From an uncultured Bacteroidales bacterium (GTDB lineage: Bacteria > Bacteroidota > Bacteroidia > Bacteroidales > F082), in NCBI GenBank assembly GCA_900318085.1, contig ONJF01000006.1, positions 51,612 to 115,611 on the forward strand: 64,000 nucleotides of DNA, written 5' to 3'. Below, one piece after another: positions 25,279 to 34,643 of this stretch. Within the stretch, counting starts at the first letter, position 1. Each line of letters starts with the position of its first letter. The translations under genes were made by a program, and so were the position numbers. The notes under the pieces are model-generated. The model searched no databases, was not told where the DNA came from, and saw only the letters and a program-made list of their open reading frames with translations.

Positions 25279-26037
25279 TCATTTGTTGGTTATTTGTTCG
25301 CTCGTCTTCCCGAATCGGCGTTCACGACGCTGGTAATTGAGGATGGCCTCATAGAGGTCGGCCTTGCGGAAGTCGGGCCAATATTTAGAGGTAAAATAGA
25401 GTTCGGAATAGGCCAGTTGCCACAGCAGGAAGTTGCTGATGCGTTCCTCGCCGCTGGTGCGGATGAGCAACTCGGGGTCGGGCATGCCCGCCGTGGAGAG
25501 ATAGGATGAGACCAATTGGTCATCGACCGCCTCGGGCTGCAACTTCCCCGCCTTCACATCCTCTGCCATGCGTCTTGAGGCCTGGGTGAGGTCCCAACGC
25601 CCCGAATAGCTCAAGGCTAAGGTAAGCGTCATGCGAGTGTTGTGGCTCGTGTCGGCAATGGCCTGCATGAGTTGTTCGTAGTTGGCTTTGGGCAGACTCT
25701 TCAAGTCACCGATGGCGTTCAACTTGATGCTGTTCTTGTTCATCGTGACCACCTCTTTCGTGATGGTGGTGGCCAGCAATGACATCAGACCGCTGACTTC
25801 TGCCAAGGGGCGGTTCCAGTTCTCGGTGGAGAAAGCGTAGAGCGTCAGGTACTTCACCCCGATTTCAGCCGAAGCCTCGCTCACCTCGCGCACCGACTGG
25901 ATGGCACTCTGATGGCCAAAGAGGCGTTGTTTGCCGCGTTCCTTGGCCCAACGGCCGTTGCCGTCCATGATAATGGCGATGTGCTGCGGCAGACGCTCAC
26001 GGTCGATTTGTTGCATCAGTTGGTCTTTCAGTTCCAT
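25279..26037 (-). CDS. uppS: Undecaprenyl diphosphate synthase (cis-prenyltransferase)
   Basis: A 252-residue UppS. The substrate motif IIMDGNGRWAKERGKQ (catalytic Asp near 25), YAFSTENWNRP, LIRTSGEERISNFLLWQ and YFTSKYWPDF are the five conserved regions. It makes the C55 lipid carrier used for peptidoglycan and O-antigen by adding eight isopentenyl units to farnesyl diphosphate. It lies between the DUF6089 gene (2 bp) and bamA (12 bp), so it is cotranscribed with envelope biogenesis genes. Confidence 0.97.
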   Translation of the reverse strand: MELKDQLMQQIDRERLPQHIAIIMDGNGRWAKERGKQRLFGHQSAIQSVREVSEASAEIGVKYLTLYAFSTENWNRPLAEVSGLMSLLATTITKEVVTMNKNSIKLNAIGDLKSLPKANYEQLMQAIADTSHNTRMTLTLALSYSGRWDLTQASRRMAEDVKAGKLQPEAVDDQLVSSYLSTAGMPDPELLIRTSGEERISNFLLWQLAYSELYFTSKYWPDFRKADLYEAILNYQRRERRFGKTSEQITNK

Positions 26038-26039
26038 GG

Positions 26040-26885
26040 TCAGAATTTGCTTAAGTTACAGCCTCTGCCATCAGGCAGGTTGAATTTCCAGGTCAACGAC
26101 ACCCGCGCCATGCCGAACCAATCGTTGAAGGCGGCATTGCCACGCTGTTGGCCAGCAAGGTACTTGCCCGTCGGATCGGTCAAATCGTATTTATTCCCTT
26201 CATCGTCGGTGTACCAAGCGTGTTCCTCGGGATAAACCGTGGCCACATCGTCAAGGTAGTCTGTGAAGGTCTTCTGCATGCGCCATTCCATCGTGGCGGC
26301 CATGTGGCGTGAGAGCGAGAACTTCACGCCGAAGCCAAAGGGAATCGACACACCGATGGGACTGGTCTTGCCAAACATCTTGTTGTACCACTTGGCATTG
26401 GGGTCTTCAGGACCTTCCGTAGCATGGTCGCTCAAGTCGACCAGCACATCACCCACAGTGGCGTAGGCCGTATATTGAAACACCGAGATGCCACCGAAGA
26501 TATAAGGCGACACATTCTTTTTGGGGTTGCCAGTGTAGTATTCCAAGAAGTTGAACTCCGCCACGAGGCTGAAGTCGTTAATCGTGGAGGTGAAGTTCAA
26601 GCCACGCTCGGGACGCCAGTTGAGTTTGGTGTCGTCAGCCTTCACCTTGGCGCGGCTGTAGTCGAAGCGGAATGTCCAGCGGTTGTTATAGTTGAACCTC
26701 ACAAGGCCACCATATTGCAGGTCGGCCATGGCAAAAGGAATGACTGGGTTGAGGTCTCCCATATAGTAACTCGCGCCTCCATGAGGACCGATTTCCAGCG
26801 TTTTGGGGTCGTCAAATTGGGCATTGGCTTGGACAAATATTGCCAAGCAACTCATTATCAATAAAATACGAATCTTTCTATACAT
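26040..26885 (-). CDS. DUF6089 outer membrane protein
   Basis: 281 residues with a signal peptide (KIRILLIMSCLAIFVQANAQ) and a barrel-like beta domain: EIGPHGGASYYMGDLNP, YGGLVRFNYNNRWTFRFDYS, FNFLEYYTGNPKKNVSPYI (16-20 residue amphipathic strands), ending with SLTWKFNLPDGRG. This matches DUF6089, the outer membrane protein always found next to uppS and bamA in Bacteroidales. It sits 2 bp before uppS. Function is undefined; the position suggests a role in envelope assembly. TAATTTTG is found 13 bp upstream of the start. Confidence 0.88.
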   Translation of the reverse strand: MYRKIRILLIMSCLAIFVQANAQFDDPKTLEIGPHGGASYYMGDLNPVIPFAMADLQYGGLVRFNYNNRWTFRFDYSRAKVKADDTKLNWRPERGLNFTSTINDFSLVAEFNFLEYYTGNPKKNVSPYIFGGISVFQYTAYATVGDVLVDLSDHATEGPEDPNAKWYNKMFGKTSPIGVSIPFGFGVKFSLSRHMAATMEWRMQKTFTDYLDDVATVYPEEHAWYTDDEGNKYDLTDPTGKYLAGQQRGNAAFNDWFGMARVSLTWKFNLPDGRGCNLSKF

Positions 26886-26897
26886 AGTTCAAGCCTG

Positions 26898-26905
26898 CAA
26901 AATTA
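26898..26905 (-). promoter_or_regulatory. Candidate -7 box (TAATTTTG) for DUF6089-uppS-bamA
   Basis: Minus-strand TAnnTTTG in the 48-bp gap after nadK, with TTCG 19 bp upstream at the -33 place (one mismatch). This could start the envelope cluster independently of nadK. Confidence 0.5.
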
Positions 26906-26933
26906 GGAATTTTTCCAATGAAAACGAAATTAA

Positions 26934-27806
26934 TCAGTTTCTATTGTCTTTTCCCCACATCAATTTGTTACGAATGGTGCCGAAGAAGTCTTCGCCGCGC
27001 ATCCTGACCAGGTTGAGGCAGAAGCCTGCCTTGCGCACCTCCAATTGCACGGAAGTATCTAATGTACAGCTCCTTGAGTCCATGCTGAAGACGAATTTCT
27101 TCTCGCGTCCCTCCACTTGGATACGGATAGTACTGTCGTCAGGGATGACCACAGGACGCACCGTCAAATTGTGCGTGGCAATAGGCGTGATGACGAAGTT
27201 CTTCGCGTTCGGGGCAATGATAGGTCCGCCGGCACTCAACGAATAGGCTGTGGAACCTGTCGGGGTGGCCAAAAGGATGCCATCACCCCAATAGGTGTTA
27301 AGATATACATCATCGACGAATACCTTGATAGCCAGCAGGCTATGCTCTGGGTTACGGATGACATTCAACTCGTTGAGGGCATATTTCACATCTTCGAAAA
27401 CCTTCTCGGGCGAAACCAACTCCAGAAGGGTGCGCTGCTCCACGGAGTAATCGCCCGTGAGCACGCTATTGACGGCCATGTCAATCTCGTTTTTGGAGAT
27501 GCTAGAAAGGAAACCTAGGCGTCCCATGTTGATACCCGCCACAGGAATGCCTGAATCGAGGACGAATGGCACCGTGTCGAGGATGGTGCCGTCGCCACCA
27601 ATGGAGAACAACAGGTCTGCCTTCAGGTCTTCATGGGAATGGAAGGTCATGTATTGTACGCCTACGGGGACATAGGCGGTGACAATAGCGGCAAAAGGTT
27701 GGTAAACAACGATTTCAATGTGATTGTCGGCCAACATTTTGAACAGTTGTCGCATATATTCCCCATTCTCTGGGGCGATGGTTTTTCCAAACAGGGCGAT
27801 CTTCAT
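26934..27806 (-). CDS. nadK: NAD kinase
   Basis: 290 residues. The GGDGTILDTVPFV motif (GGDGT, catalytic Asp), the LNVIRNPEHSLLA segment, and TPTGSTAYSLSAGGPII (conserved NAD-kinase GGP motif) are intact. It phosphorylates NAD to NADP. It is the first gene of the cluster nadK-DUF6089-uppS-bamA-skp conserved in Bacteroidales. The start at ATG 27806 gives MKIALFGK, the usual beta strand of the N-terminal domain. Confidence 0.97.
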   Translation of the reverse strand: MKIALFGKTIAPENGEYMRQLFKMLADNHIEIVVYQPFAAIVTAYVPVGVQYMTFHSHEDLKADLLFSIGGDGTILDTVPFVLDSGIPVAGINMGRLGFLSSISKNEIDMAVNSVLTGDYSVEQRTLLELVSPEKVFEDVKYALNELNVIRNPEHSLLAIKVFVDDVYLNTYWGDGILLATPTGSTAYSLSAGGPIIAPNAKNFVITPIATHNLTVRPVVIPDDSTIRIQVEGREKKFVFSMDSRSCTLDTSVQLEVRKAGFCLNLVRMRGEDFFGTIRNKLMWGKDNRN

Positions 27807-27832
27807 TAGCTTTTTTGTTTTTACCCTGACCG

Positions 27833-27870
27833 CTGACCCTGACCCAGACCTATCGGCTGGTCAGGGTCAG
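27833..27870. repeat. TGACCC hexamer foldback
   Basis: CTGACCCTGACC (27833-27844) pairs exactly with GGTCAGGGTCAG (27859-27870). It is in the 80-bp gap between the rsgA stop and the nadK start. Another short-word foldback. Confidence 0.8.
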
Positions 27871-27886
27871 GGTCAATGGTCATGGT

Positions 27887-28825
27887 TTAATATCCTTCTT
27901 CTTTCACAGAATCATGGCTTTCATCGGTCATCATGCGGATGTAATTCACATAACGCCAATCGGCGATGTCACCGTTTTCAACGGCGGCCTTCACAGCGCA
28001 GCCGGGCTCATGGGTATGGGTGCAATTGGCAAAGCGGCACTCGCTCATCAGGTCGCGCATCTCGGGGAAACGCTGGGCCAAGGTCTCCTTCTCAAGGTCA
28101 TACAACACAAATTCCTTAATGCCAGGCGTGTCGACAATCCACGCACCAAAATCGAGATGATGCATCTCGGCGAAGGTGGTGGTATGTTTGCCTTTTTCGT
28201 GGTAGTCGGATATGGCTCCAATGCGGACATCCAGCGAAGGGTCAAGGGCTTTCACAAGGGCTGACTTGCCCACACCGGAATGGCCCGAGAACAAGCAAAT
28301 CTTATCTTGCATCAAGGCCTTCAACTCCTCTATCTGGAAGCCCGTCTTGGCCGATACACCGAACGAGGTATAGCCAAGGCCTTGGTAATATTCCATCAAT
28401 ACGCACATCTCCTCAATCTGCTCATCGGTGTAGAGGTCACACTTATTGAAAATCAAGGCAGCGGGGATATGATAGGCTTCGGCGGTGACCAGAAAACGGT
28501 CGATGAAACCCGTGGAGGTGCGTGGCTGTGCGATGGTGGCCACCACGATAGCCAAGTCAACATTGGCAGCGATGATGTGCGAGGCCTTGCTCAAGTTGAC
28601 CGATTGGCGGACAATCACATTATCACGAGGCTCAATCGTCTTGATGACGCCCGTGTCCTTGCCGGGTTCCTGTTCAAACTCCACATTGTCGCCCACGGCC
28701 ACGGGATTGGTGCTGCGGATGCCATCCAAACGGATCTTGCCGCGCAGGCGGCACTCCCACTGTCGTCCCTGTTCGTCGAGGACGATGTACCAGCTGCCCG
28801 TCGATTTGATGACCTTGCCTAACAT
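27887..28825 (-). CDS. rsgA: Ribosome small subunit-dependent GTPase A
   Basis: 312 residues: N-terminal OB fold (WYIVLDEQGRQWECRLRG), a circularly permuted GTPase domain with order G4 (IFNKCDLY), G1 (GHSGVGKSALVKAL) and G3 (DTPGIKEF), and a C-terminal zinc finger (CRFANCTHTHEPGCAVK, Cys-Cys-His-Cys). It assists 30S maturation. It overlaps dprA by 7 bp and both run on the same strand, so they are translationally coupled. Confidence 0.97.
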   Translation of the reverse strand: MLGKVIKSTGSWYIVLDEQGRQWECRLRGKIRLDGIRSTNPVAVGDNVEFEQEPGKDTGVIKTIEPRDNVIVRQSVNLSKASHIIAANVDLAIVVATIAQPRTSTGFIDRFLVTAEAYHIPAALIFNKCDLYTDEQIEEMCVLMEYYQGLGYTSFGVSAKTGFQIEELKALMQDKICLFSGHSGVGKSALVKALDPSLDVRIGAISDYHEKGKHTTTFAEMHHLDFGAWIVDTPGIKEFVLYDLEKETLAQRFPEMRDLMSECRFANCTHTHEPGCAVKAAVENGDIADWRYVNYIRMMTDESHDSVKEEGY

Positions 28826-29916
28826 TTCTGGTATCTTTTTCCCGGCAATGCCATTAGCACGCCGTCGAATTCCAAGGTGAGCAATAAGGCTGCTATCTTT
28901 GTGGTCGACAACTCCGACTTCACGATGATGTCGTCAAGACTGATGACGGCATTATTGCCGAAGCAGTCCATGATGAGTTTTTCCTCATCGGTGAACTCAC
29001 GGAACAAAGCCGTTTGTTTCTCGCTCTTCGACTCCGAGTCCCAGCGCATGATATAACGCAGGTTGAGCACGCTCTCCATGAGGTGGGCGCGGTTGGTGCG
29101 GATGAGGTAGTTGCAGCCTTGGCTGTAGATGTCCATCACGCGGCCGGGATAGGCAAACACATCGCGGCTATACGAGTTAGCCAAATCAGCTGTAATGAGC
29201 GAACCGCCTTTCATCGCTGACTCGATGACTATCACGGCATCTGCCATACCCGCGATGATGCGGTTGCGACGCGGGAAATTCTCTCGATCAGGCAAGGTGC
29301 CGCTCATGCACTCCGTCAGGATGCCACCACCTTGCTCCACCATATCGGTAGCCAGTTTCTTGTTTGGTGCAGGATAAATTTGTTGCATACCACTACCCAT
29401 CACGCCAACCGTCGGGATGCCATTTTTTACAGATGCCTTGTGTGCACAAGTGTCAACTCCATAAGCCAAACCACTTACAATCAACACATTGTCTCCCTTC
29501 AAATCCTCCACCAGCTGATTACAGTTTTCCTTGCCGTATTCGGTAATGTTACGGGTTCCGACGATGGCCACCACGCGGTTGGCGTTGAGGTTAGCCTTGC
29601 CTTTGTAATACAGCATCATCGGGGCGTCATCGCATTGTGACAGTCGGCGCGGATAGTCAACATCCAGGAAAAACAAAGGCTGAATGCCATTCTTCTCGAC
29701 GAATGCAATCTCCTCCTCTGCCCTTTTCAGGTATTCCTTGGGCTTACAGATGGCGTCAATGGAGGCCTCGCGCATTCCCGTAATCTTCTCTAGTGACTTA
29801 CGCGTCTCCTTGAAGATGGCCTCGGCGCTACCGCAATACTGCACGAATTTCTTCCCGCTGATATCACCGATACCAGGGAGTAACGTCAATGCTATTTGAT
29901 ATTGGAGGTCGGTCAT
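28819..29916 (-). CDS. dprA: DNA-processing protein DprA/Smf
   Basis: 365 residues with an N-terminal SAM-like helical region, a Rossmann-like DprA core (VAIVGTRNITEYG, VSGLAYGVDTCAHK, NGIPTVGVMGSGMQQIYP, FPRRNRIIAGM) and a C-terminal winged helix (SLDDIIVKSELSTTKIAALL). It loads RecA on incoming single-stranded DNA in transformation; in non-competent bacteria its role is less clear. It follows lepA after a GTAGAGACG hairpin and overlaps rsgA. All core motifs are intact. Confidence 0.95.
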   Translation of the reverse strand: MTDLQYQIALTLLPGIGDISGKKFVQYCGSAEAIFKETRKSLEKITGMREASIDAICKPKEYLKRAEEEIAFVEKNGIQPLFFLDVDYPRRLSQCDDAPMMLYYKGKANLNANRVVAIVGTRNITEYGKENCNQLVEDLKGDNVLIVSGLAYGVDTCAHKASVKNGIPTVGVMGSGMQQIYPAPNKKLATDMVEQGGGILTECMSGTLPDRENFPRRNRIIAGMADAVIVIESAMKGGSLITADLANSYSRDVFAYPGRVMDIYSQGCNYLIRTNRAHLMESVLNLRYIMRWDSESKSEKQTALFREFTDEEKLIMDCFGNNAVISLDDIIVKSELSTTKIAALLLTLEFDGVLMALPGKRYQKC

Positions 29917-29931
29917 AACAATTCTAGGTTT

Positions 29932-29959
29932 GTAGAGACGCGGCGTGCCACGTCTCTAC
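29932..29959. repeat. GTAGAGACG hairpin, copy 1 (GGC/GCC inner stem)
   Basis: GTAGAGACG...CGTCTCTAC with an inner GGC-GT-GCC stem, between the lepA stop and dprA start. It may act as a terminator or attenuator for the lepA transcript. Confidence 0.8.
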
Positions 29960-29964
29960 AAAGA

Positions 29965-31752
29965 TTAATCCAGTTTCAGGACTGCAAGGAACGCCGACTG
30001 CGGCACCTCGACGTTGCCGATTTGTCGCATGCGTTTCTTACCTGCCTTTTGTTTCTCCAGAAGCTTGCGCTTACGGGAGACGTCGCCACCATAGCACTTC
30101 GCCGTCACATCCTTGCGCACCTGACGCACCGTCTCGCGGGCGATGATCTTCGCGCCGATAGCGGCCTGGATGGCGATGTCGAACTGGTGTCTTGGTATCA
30201 ATTCCTTCAGCTTCTCGCACATGCGACGGCCGAAGTCGTAAGCATGGCCGCGGTGGATCAAGGTCGACAAGGCGTCAACGGACTCGCCGTTGAGCATGAT
30301 GTCGAGTTTCACCAAGTCGGCATCTTGATAGCCAGCGATATGATAGTCGAAGGAAGCATAGCCCTTCGAGATGGATTTCAGCTTGTCGTAGAAGTCGAAG
30401 ACGATTTCGCTCAACGGCATCTGGAAGGTCAGCTCCACGCGGTCGGTGGAGAGATAGACCTGATTCTTCAGCACGCCACGACGGTCGATGCAGAGCGTCA
30501 TGATAGGTCCGGTAAACTCGTTCTTCGAAATAATCTGCGCGATGATGTAAGGCTCCTCGATGTGGTCAATCTTCGTCACCTCGGGCAATCCGCTAGGGTT
30601 GTGCACCTCGATCATCTCGCCATCGGTCTTGAAGCACTTGAACGAGACATTGGGCACCGTGGTGATGACATCCATGTCGAACTCGCGGTCGAGGCGTTCC
30701 TGCACAATCTCCATGTGCAAAAGACCCAAGAAGCCACAACGGAAACCGAAGCCCAAGGCTGCCGACGACTCTGGTTCCCAAACCAAGGAAGCGTCGTTGA
30801 GTTGCAGCTTCTCCAGCGAAGCACGCAGCTCCTCGTAGTCATCCGCGTCAACGGGATAGATACCCGCAAACAGCATAGGTTTGACATTCTCGAAGCCCGC
30901 CACCGGCTCTGCACAAGGGCGTTCGACATGGGTGATGGTGTCGCCCACCTTGACCTCCTTGGAGGTCTTAATGCCCGAGATGATATAGCCCACGTCGCCT
31001 GCAGAGAGCTCTTTCTTAGGCACTTGCTTCAGTTGCAGCACGCCGATTTCGTCGGCGTTGTATTCCTTGCCCGTGGCAAAGAACTTCACCAAGTCGTTAG
31101 TATGCATGGTGCCGTTCATGATGCGGAAATAGGCGATGATGCCGCGGAACGAGTTGAACACCGAGTCGAAGATGAGGGCTTGCAGCGGTGCTTCAGGGTC
31201 GCCCTTAGGGCAGGGAACACGTTCCACAATGGCATCAAGCACGGCGGGCACGCCTTCACCCGTGCGGGCGCTGACCTTCAGGATTTCCGAAGGGTCACAG
31301 CCCAAGAGGTCAACCATCTGGTCTTCAACAATATCGACCATGGCGCTGTCCATGTCGATCTTGTTCATCACGGGGATGATCTCGAGGTCGTGTTCAAGGG
31401 CTGAATAGAGGTTGGCAATCGTCTGGGCCTGAATGCCTTGCGTGGCATCCACCACCAGCAAGGCGCCTTCGCAGGCCGCGATGCTGCGCGACACCTCGTA
31501 GGAGAAGTCGACGTGGCCGGGAGTATCGATGAGATTAAGGGTGTATTCCTCGCCCTTATAGTTGTATTTCATTTGGATGGCGTGGCTCTTGATGGTGATG
31601 CCGCGCTCGCGCTCAAGATCCATGTCATCGAGCACCTGGTCGACGAGTTCTTTGTCGTTGAGCGTATGGGTCAGTTCCAAAAGCCTATCGGCCAAGGTCG
31701 ATTTGCCATGGTCGATATGGGCTATGATGCAAAAATTTCGGATGTTTTTCAT
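29965..31752 (-). CDS. lepA: Elongation factor 4 (LepA)
   Basis: 595 residues, normal for EF4. G-domain motifs: [16 protein letters not shown] (P-loop), RERGITI (switch), DTPGHVDF and NKIDM, then the LepA-specific C-terminal domain with [24 protein letters not shown]-type ending (basic loop contacting the ribosome). It back-translocates stalled ribosomes and aids assembly. It lies alone except for the hairpin repeat before dprA. TATTTTTG with a TTTG 22 bp further upstream lies about 8 bp before ATG 31752, so the mRNA would have a very short leader. Confidence 0.96.
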   Translation of the reverse strand: MKNIRNFCIIAHIDHGKSTLADRLLELTHTLNDKELVDQVLDDMDLERERGITIKSHAIQMKYNYKGEEYTLNLIDTPGHVDFSYEVSRSIAACEGALLVVDATQGIQAQTIANLYSALEHDLEIIPVMNKIDMDSAMVDIVEDQMVDLLGCDPSEILKVSARTGEGVPAVLDAIVERVPCPKGDPEAPLQALIFDSVFNSFRGIIAYFRIMNGTMHTNDLVKFFATGKEYNADEIGVLQLKQVPKKELSAGDVGYIISGIKTSKEVKVGDTITHVERPCAEPVAGFENVKPMLFAGIYPVDADDYEELRASLEKLQLNDASLVWEPESSAALGFGFRCGFLGLLHMEIVQERLDREFDMDVITTVPNVSFKCFKTDGEMIEVHNPSGLPEVTKIDHIEEPYIIAQIISKNEFTGPIMTLCIDRRGVLKNQVYLSTDRVELTFQMPLSEIVFDFYDKLKSISKGYASFDYHIAGYQDADLVKLDIMLNGESVDALSTLIHRGHAYDFGRRMCEKLKELIPRHQFDIAIQAAIGAKIIARETVRQVRKDVTAKCYGGDVSRKRKLLEKQKAGKKRMRQIGNVEVPQSAFLAVLKLD

Positions 31753-31759
31753 TGGGCTG

Positions 31760-31793
31760 CAAAAATAGGAAAAATTTCGTTTGCAGCCTCAAA
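31760..31793 (-). promoter_or_regulatory. Candidate lepA promoter (TTTG-N22-TATTTTTG)
   Basis: Minus strand: TTTG at 31793-31790, TATTTTTG at 31767-31760; spacing 22 is one more than usual. The start codon is only 7 bp beyond the -7 box, so the leader would be very short. Confidence 0.45.
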
Positions 31794-31816
31794 AACACAA
31801 GAATGCGTTTGTAATC

Positions 31817-32239
31817 TTAATACGAAAACAATCCTTCGAACCAATCTGTCTCTGAAAGCGCTGCACCAATTCCTCCTAAAACAAGGATGATGACCAAGAT
31901 GCTAATCACAGAGATAATCAAGCCAGCGATGGCTTTCCCTCTCGGGCGTTTGAACACGCCGATAAACGAGAACAGGAAGCCGAGGAACCAAAGGATAACA
32001 TCCACAATAGGTATCCAGCACAAGGCCAGGCCGAGAATCGACAAAACCAGTCCTGCCGTTGCGATACCGTTACTCCGTCTAACAGGTTGAGGTTGGGGTT
32101 GAACCGGCTGAGGTTGTTGCACAGGTTGGGGTTGTGCCGTTGCTTTTGGGTCGTTCAACCAAGCCGAGCAATACATACATTTCGTGGCACTCTCAGGAAT
32201 TTCTTCGCCACAATAGGGGCATTTTTTGTATCCTTCCAT
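31817..32239 (-). CDS. Zinc-ribbon and DUF4190 membrane protein
   Basis: 140 residues. The N-terminus has a zinc ribbon, CPYCGEEIP...CMYCSAWL (two CxxC pairs), then a Gln/Pro-rich linker (PQPVQQPQPVQPQPQPV), and two hydrophobic helices with the GLVLSILGLALCWIPIVD and GKAIAGLIISVISILVIIL signature of DUF4190. It is probably a small inner membrane protein with its ribbon in the cytoplasm. Function unknown. It stands alone between lepA and the divergent relA/spoT gene. Confidence 0.85.
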   Translation of the reverse strand: MEGYKKCPYCGEEIPESATKCMYCSAWLNDPKATAQPQPVQQPQPVQPQPQPVRRSNGIATAGLVLSILGLALCWIPIVDVILWFLGFLFSFIGVFKRPRGKAIAGLIISVISILVIILVLGGIGAALSETDWFEGLFSY

Positions 32240-32262
32240 GTTTTTTACGATTGATGAAAAGG

Positions 32263-32270
32263 CAAAGATA
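32263..32270 (-). promoter_or_regulatory. Candidate -7 box (TATCTTTG) for the zinc-ribbon gene
   Basis: Minus-strand TAnnTTTG, 23 bp before ATG 32239. No -33 TTTG at the consensus distance. Confidence 0.5.
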
Positions 32271-32345
32271 CAATTTTTTCCAAAAATCCCACCTAAACCT
32301 TCAAAAAATTCCGTTCAAGATGCCCACAATACAAAGGATTATCCC

Positions 32346-32353
32346 TAATTTTG
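32346..32353 (+). promoter_or_regulatory. Candidate -7 box (TAATTTTG) for relA/spoT
   Basis: TAnnTTTG, 23 bp before ATG 32377. Divergent to the box for the zinc-ribbon gene. Confidence 0.5.
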
Positions 32354-32376
32354 CAGTCTGAAAAAGAAGATTGCCT

Positions 32377-34572
32377 ATGACGCCCATTTTACCCGACACC
32401 TATTCCAAAGAAGAAAAAGAAGAAATCGAGCGACGACACCAGCGCCTCATCGACGCCTGGCAGACGCGCAAGGAAGCCCAAGACTTGGCCGAAGTCGACA
32501 AGGCGTTTTACTTCGCCGTAGAGGCCCATAAGGACCAACGCCGTCGTTCGGGCGAGCCCTATATCTACCATCCCATCGAGGTGGCCACCATCGCTGCCCA
32601 CGACATCGGGCTGGGCCGCACCTCCATCATCTGCGCCCTGCTCCATGATGTGGTGGAAGACACGAAATACACCCTCGACGACATCCGTGAGATGTTTGGC
32701 GAGAAGGTGTCGCGTGTGGTGGACGGCCTCACCAAATTCGCCAACCTCGAAGGCGCCGAGAGCGCCCAGGCCGAGAACTTCAAGAAGGTCATCTCCTCGC
32801 TGTCGTACGACATACGCGTGGTGCTCATCAAGCTCTCCGACCGTCTGCACAACATGCGCACCTTGGACTCGATGCCCAAGCACAAGCAACTGAAGATCGC
32901 CTCGGAGACCACCTATATCTACGCCCCCCTCGCCTATCGTCTGGGACTTCATGCCATCGAAATCGAGTTGGAAGACTTGTCCTTCAAATACACCAACCCC
33001 ACCATCTACAACAACATCCGCAAGCGCATGGACGATGTGCGTGGCAAACGCATGGGCGAATTGCGCAGCTTCATCGCGCCCATCGAGGCTGAATTGGAGA
33101 AAAACGGCATCAAGGCAAGAGCTGAAATCAAGGAACGCTCGGTCAACTCGGTATGGAAACGCATGATGGACAAGGAGTTGGCCTTCGAAGACCTCTATGG
33201 CTCCTTCATCGTCCGCCTCATCACCGACTGCCCGAAAGAGCAGGAACGCATGGAGTGTTGGAAGATCTATGCCGTGCTCACCAACTGCTACCGTCCCTAC
33301 ACCAAGAAGCTGAAGGACTGGATCTCGTTCCCGAAAGCCAACGGCTACGAGAGCCTGCACGCCGTGGTGATGGGCCAGACCGGCAACTGGGTGGAGGTGC
33401 AGATCCGCAGCCAACGCATGGAGGAGATTGCCGAGAAGGGCTTTGGCGCCTACTGGAAATACAAGACCGATGACGACAAGACAGAGAGCGGCTTCGACGA
33501 ATGGCTGAAGAAAGCCCAAGACCTCATCAGCAACGAGTCGGACAACGCCATCGAGTTTGTCGATAATTTCAAGCTCGACCTTTTCTCCGACGAAATCTAT
33601 GTCTTCACCCCACAGGGCAAGATGATCACGCTACCCAAAGGCTCCACTGTACTCGACTTCGCCTATAACATCCACAGCGAAATCGGCGACCACAGCATCG
33701 CGGCCAATGTCAACAACCAGCTTTCACAACTCGACCGCAAACTCACCAAGGGTGACCAAGTGGAGATCATCACCTCCGAGTCGCAACACCCACAGGAGAA
33801 ATGGTTCGAGTTCCTCGCCACGGCCACAGCCAAGTCGCGACTCAAGAGCGGCATCAAGGAATATCGCCGTGGCTTCCGCGAAGAGGGCGAGCAGAAATTT
33901 GAGGCCATCATGAAGAAACTGGGCATGGAACCCTCGAAGGCCAACCGCAGCACCGTGATGAGCGCCGAAGGGCTTACCAGTTCCATCGACTTCTACTATA
34001 ATGTCGCTACTGGTAAAATCGACGAACGCCTTGTTCGAAGCGTGCTGAAGCCGCAATCCAGCAGTAGTAGTTTTGTGCGCTACATCACCTTCGGTCTCTT
34101 GGGCAACAGCAGCAAGGAAAAAGATGAGACGCCGTCCATCACCACCTCGGGCGAGTTCGACTTCAACGTGTCGACCTGCTGCAACCCCATCCCCGGCGAC
34201 GATGTCATCGCATTCAGCTTCCCCGGAGAACCACTACAAATCCACAGGAGCAATTGTCCCAAGGCCATCCAACTCTCTTCGCGCTTCGGCAACAACATCG
34301 TGAAGGCCAAATGGCAACCCAAGAGCGAGATTGCCTTCCTCGCCGAGCTGAAAATCACGGCTTTGGACACCAAGGGACTTCTCAACCGCATGACCAATCT
34401 CCTCTCCAACGAGATGCAACTTAACCTGCACTCGCTCCACATGGAGGCCAAGCAAGATGTGGTGGAAGCCGCCATCTCCATCTATGTGCACAACACCAAG
34501 GAACTTGATGACTTGATTGCCAAACTGAACCAGCTGAAGGAAATCCAGAAAGTGGTGCGCAAGAGCAATTAA
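32377..34572 (+). CDS. rel: Bifunctional (p)ppGpp synthetase/hydrolase (RelA/SpoT, Rel type)
   Basis: 731 residues from ATG 32377 (a TTG two codons before is also possible). Domains in order: HD hydrolase with HDVVEDT near residue 90, RelA/SpoT synthetase (FEDLYGSFIVRLI, SFPKANGYESLHAVV, VEVQIRSQRM), TGS (IYVFTPQGKMITLPKGSTV), a conserved Cys-containing ZFD/RIS region (NVSTCCNPIPGDDVIAF), and a C-terminal ACT domain (ELKITALDTKGLLNRMTN). The HD motif is intact, so both synthesis and hydrolysis of the alarmone are expected. It precedes fur-like and purA, a conserved order; purA makes GMP-branch competitor AMP and is inhibited by ppGpp. Confidence 0.95.
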   Translation: MTPILPDTYSKEEKEEIERRHQRLIDAWQTRKEAQDLAEVDKAFYFAVEAHKDQRRRSGEPYIYHPIEVATIAAHDIGLGRTSIICALLHDVVEDTKYTLDDIREMFGEKVSRVVDGLTKFANLEGAESAQAENFKKVISSLSYDIRVVLIKLSDRLHNMRTLDSMPKHKQLKIASETTYIYAPLAYRLGLHAIEIELEDLSFKYTNPTIYNNIRKRMDDVRGKRMGELRSFIAPIEAELEKNGIKARAEIKERSVNSVWKRMMDKELAFEDLYGSFIVRLITDCPKEQERMECWKIYAVLTNCYRPYTKKLKDWISFPKANGYESLHAVVMGQTGNWVEVQIRSQRMEEIAEKGFGAYWKYKTDDDKTESGFDEWLKKAQDLISNESDNAIEFVDNFKLDLFSDEIYVFTPQGKMITLPKGSTVLDFAYNIHSEIGDHSIAANVNNQLSQLDRKLTKGDQVEIITSESQHPQEKWFEFLATATAKSRLKSGIKEYRRGFREEGEQKFEAIMKKLGMEPSKANRSTVMSAEGLTSSIDFYYNVATGKIDERLVRSVLKPQSSSSSFVRYITFGLLGNSSKEKDETPSITTSGEFDFNVSTCCNPIPGDDVIAFSFPGEPLQIHRSNCPKAIQLSSRFGNNIVKAKWQPKSEIAFLAELKITALDTKGLLNRMTNLLSNEMQLNLHSLHMEAKQDVVEAAISIYVHNTKELDDLIAKLNQLKEIQKVVRKSN

Positions 34573-34613
34573 AAATAATGTTGGTTATTTAGAATCTGTC
34601 TGAAAAATATTCT

Positions 34614-34621
34614 TATCTTTG
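34614..34621 (+). promoter_or_regulatory. Candidate -7 box (TATCTTTG) for the fur-like gene
   Basis: TAnnTTTG, 22 bp before ATG 34644, with a TTTA 22 bp upstream. The gene can thus be transcribed apart from rel. Confidence 0.55.
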
Positions 34622-34643
34622 CGCCTCATCACGACGTTAAAAA

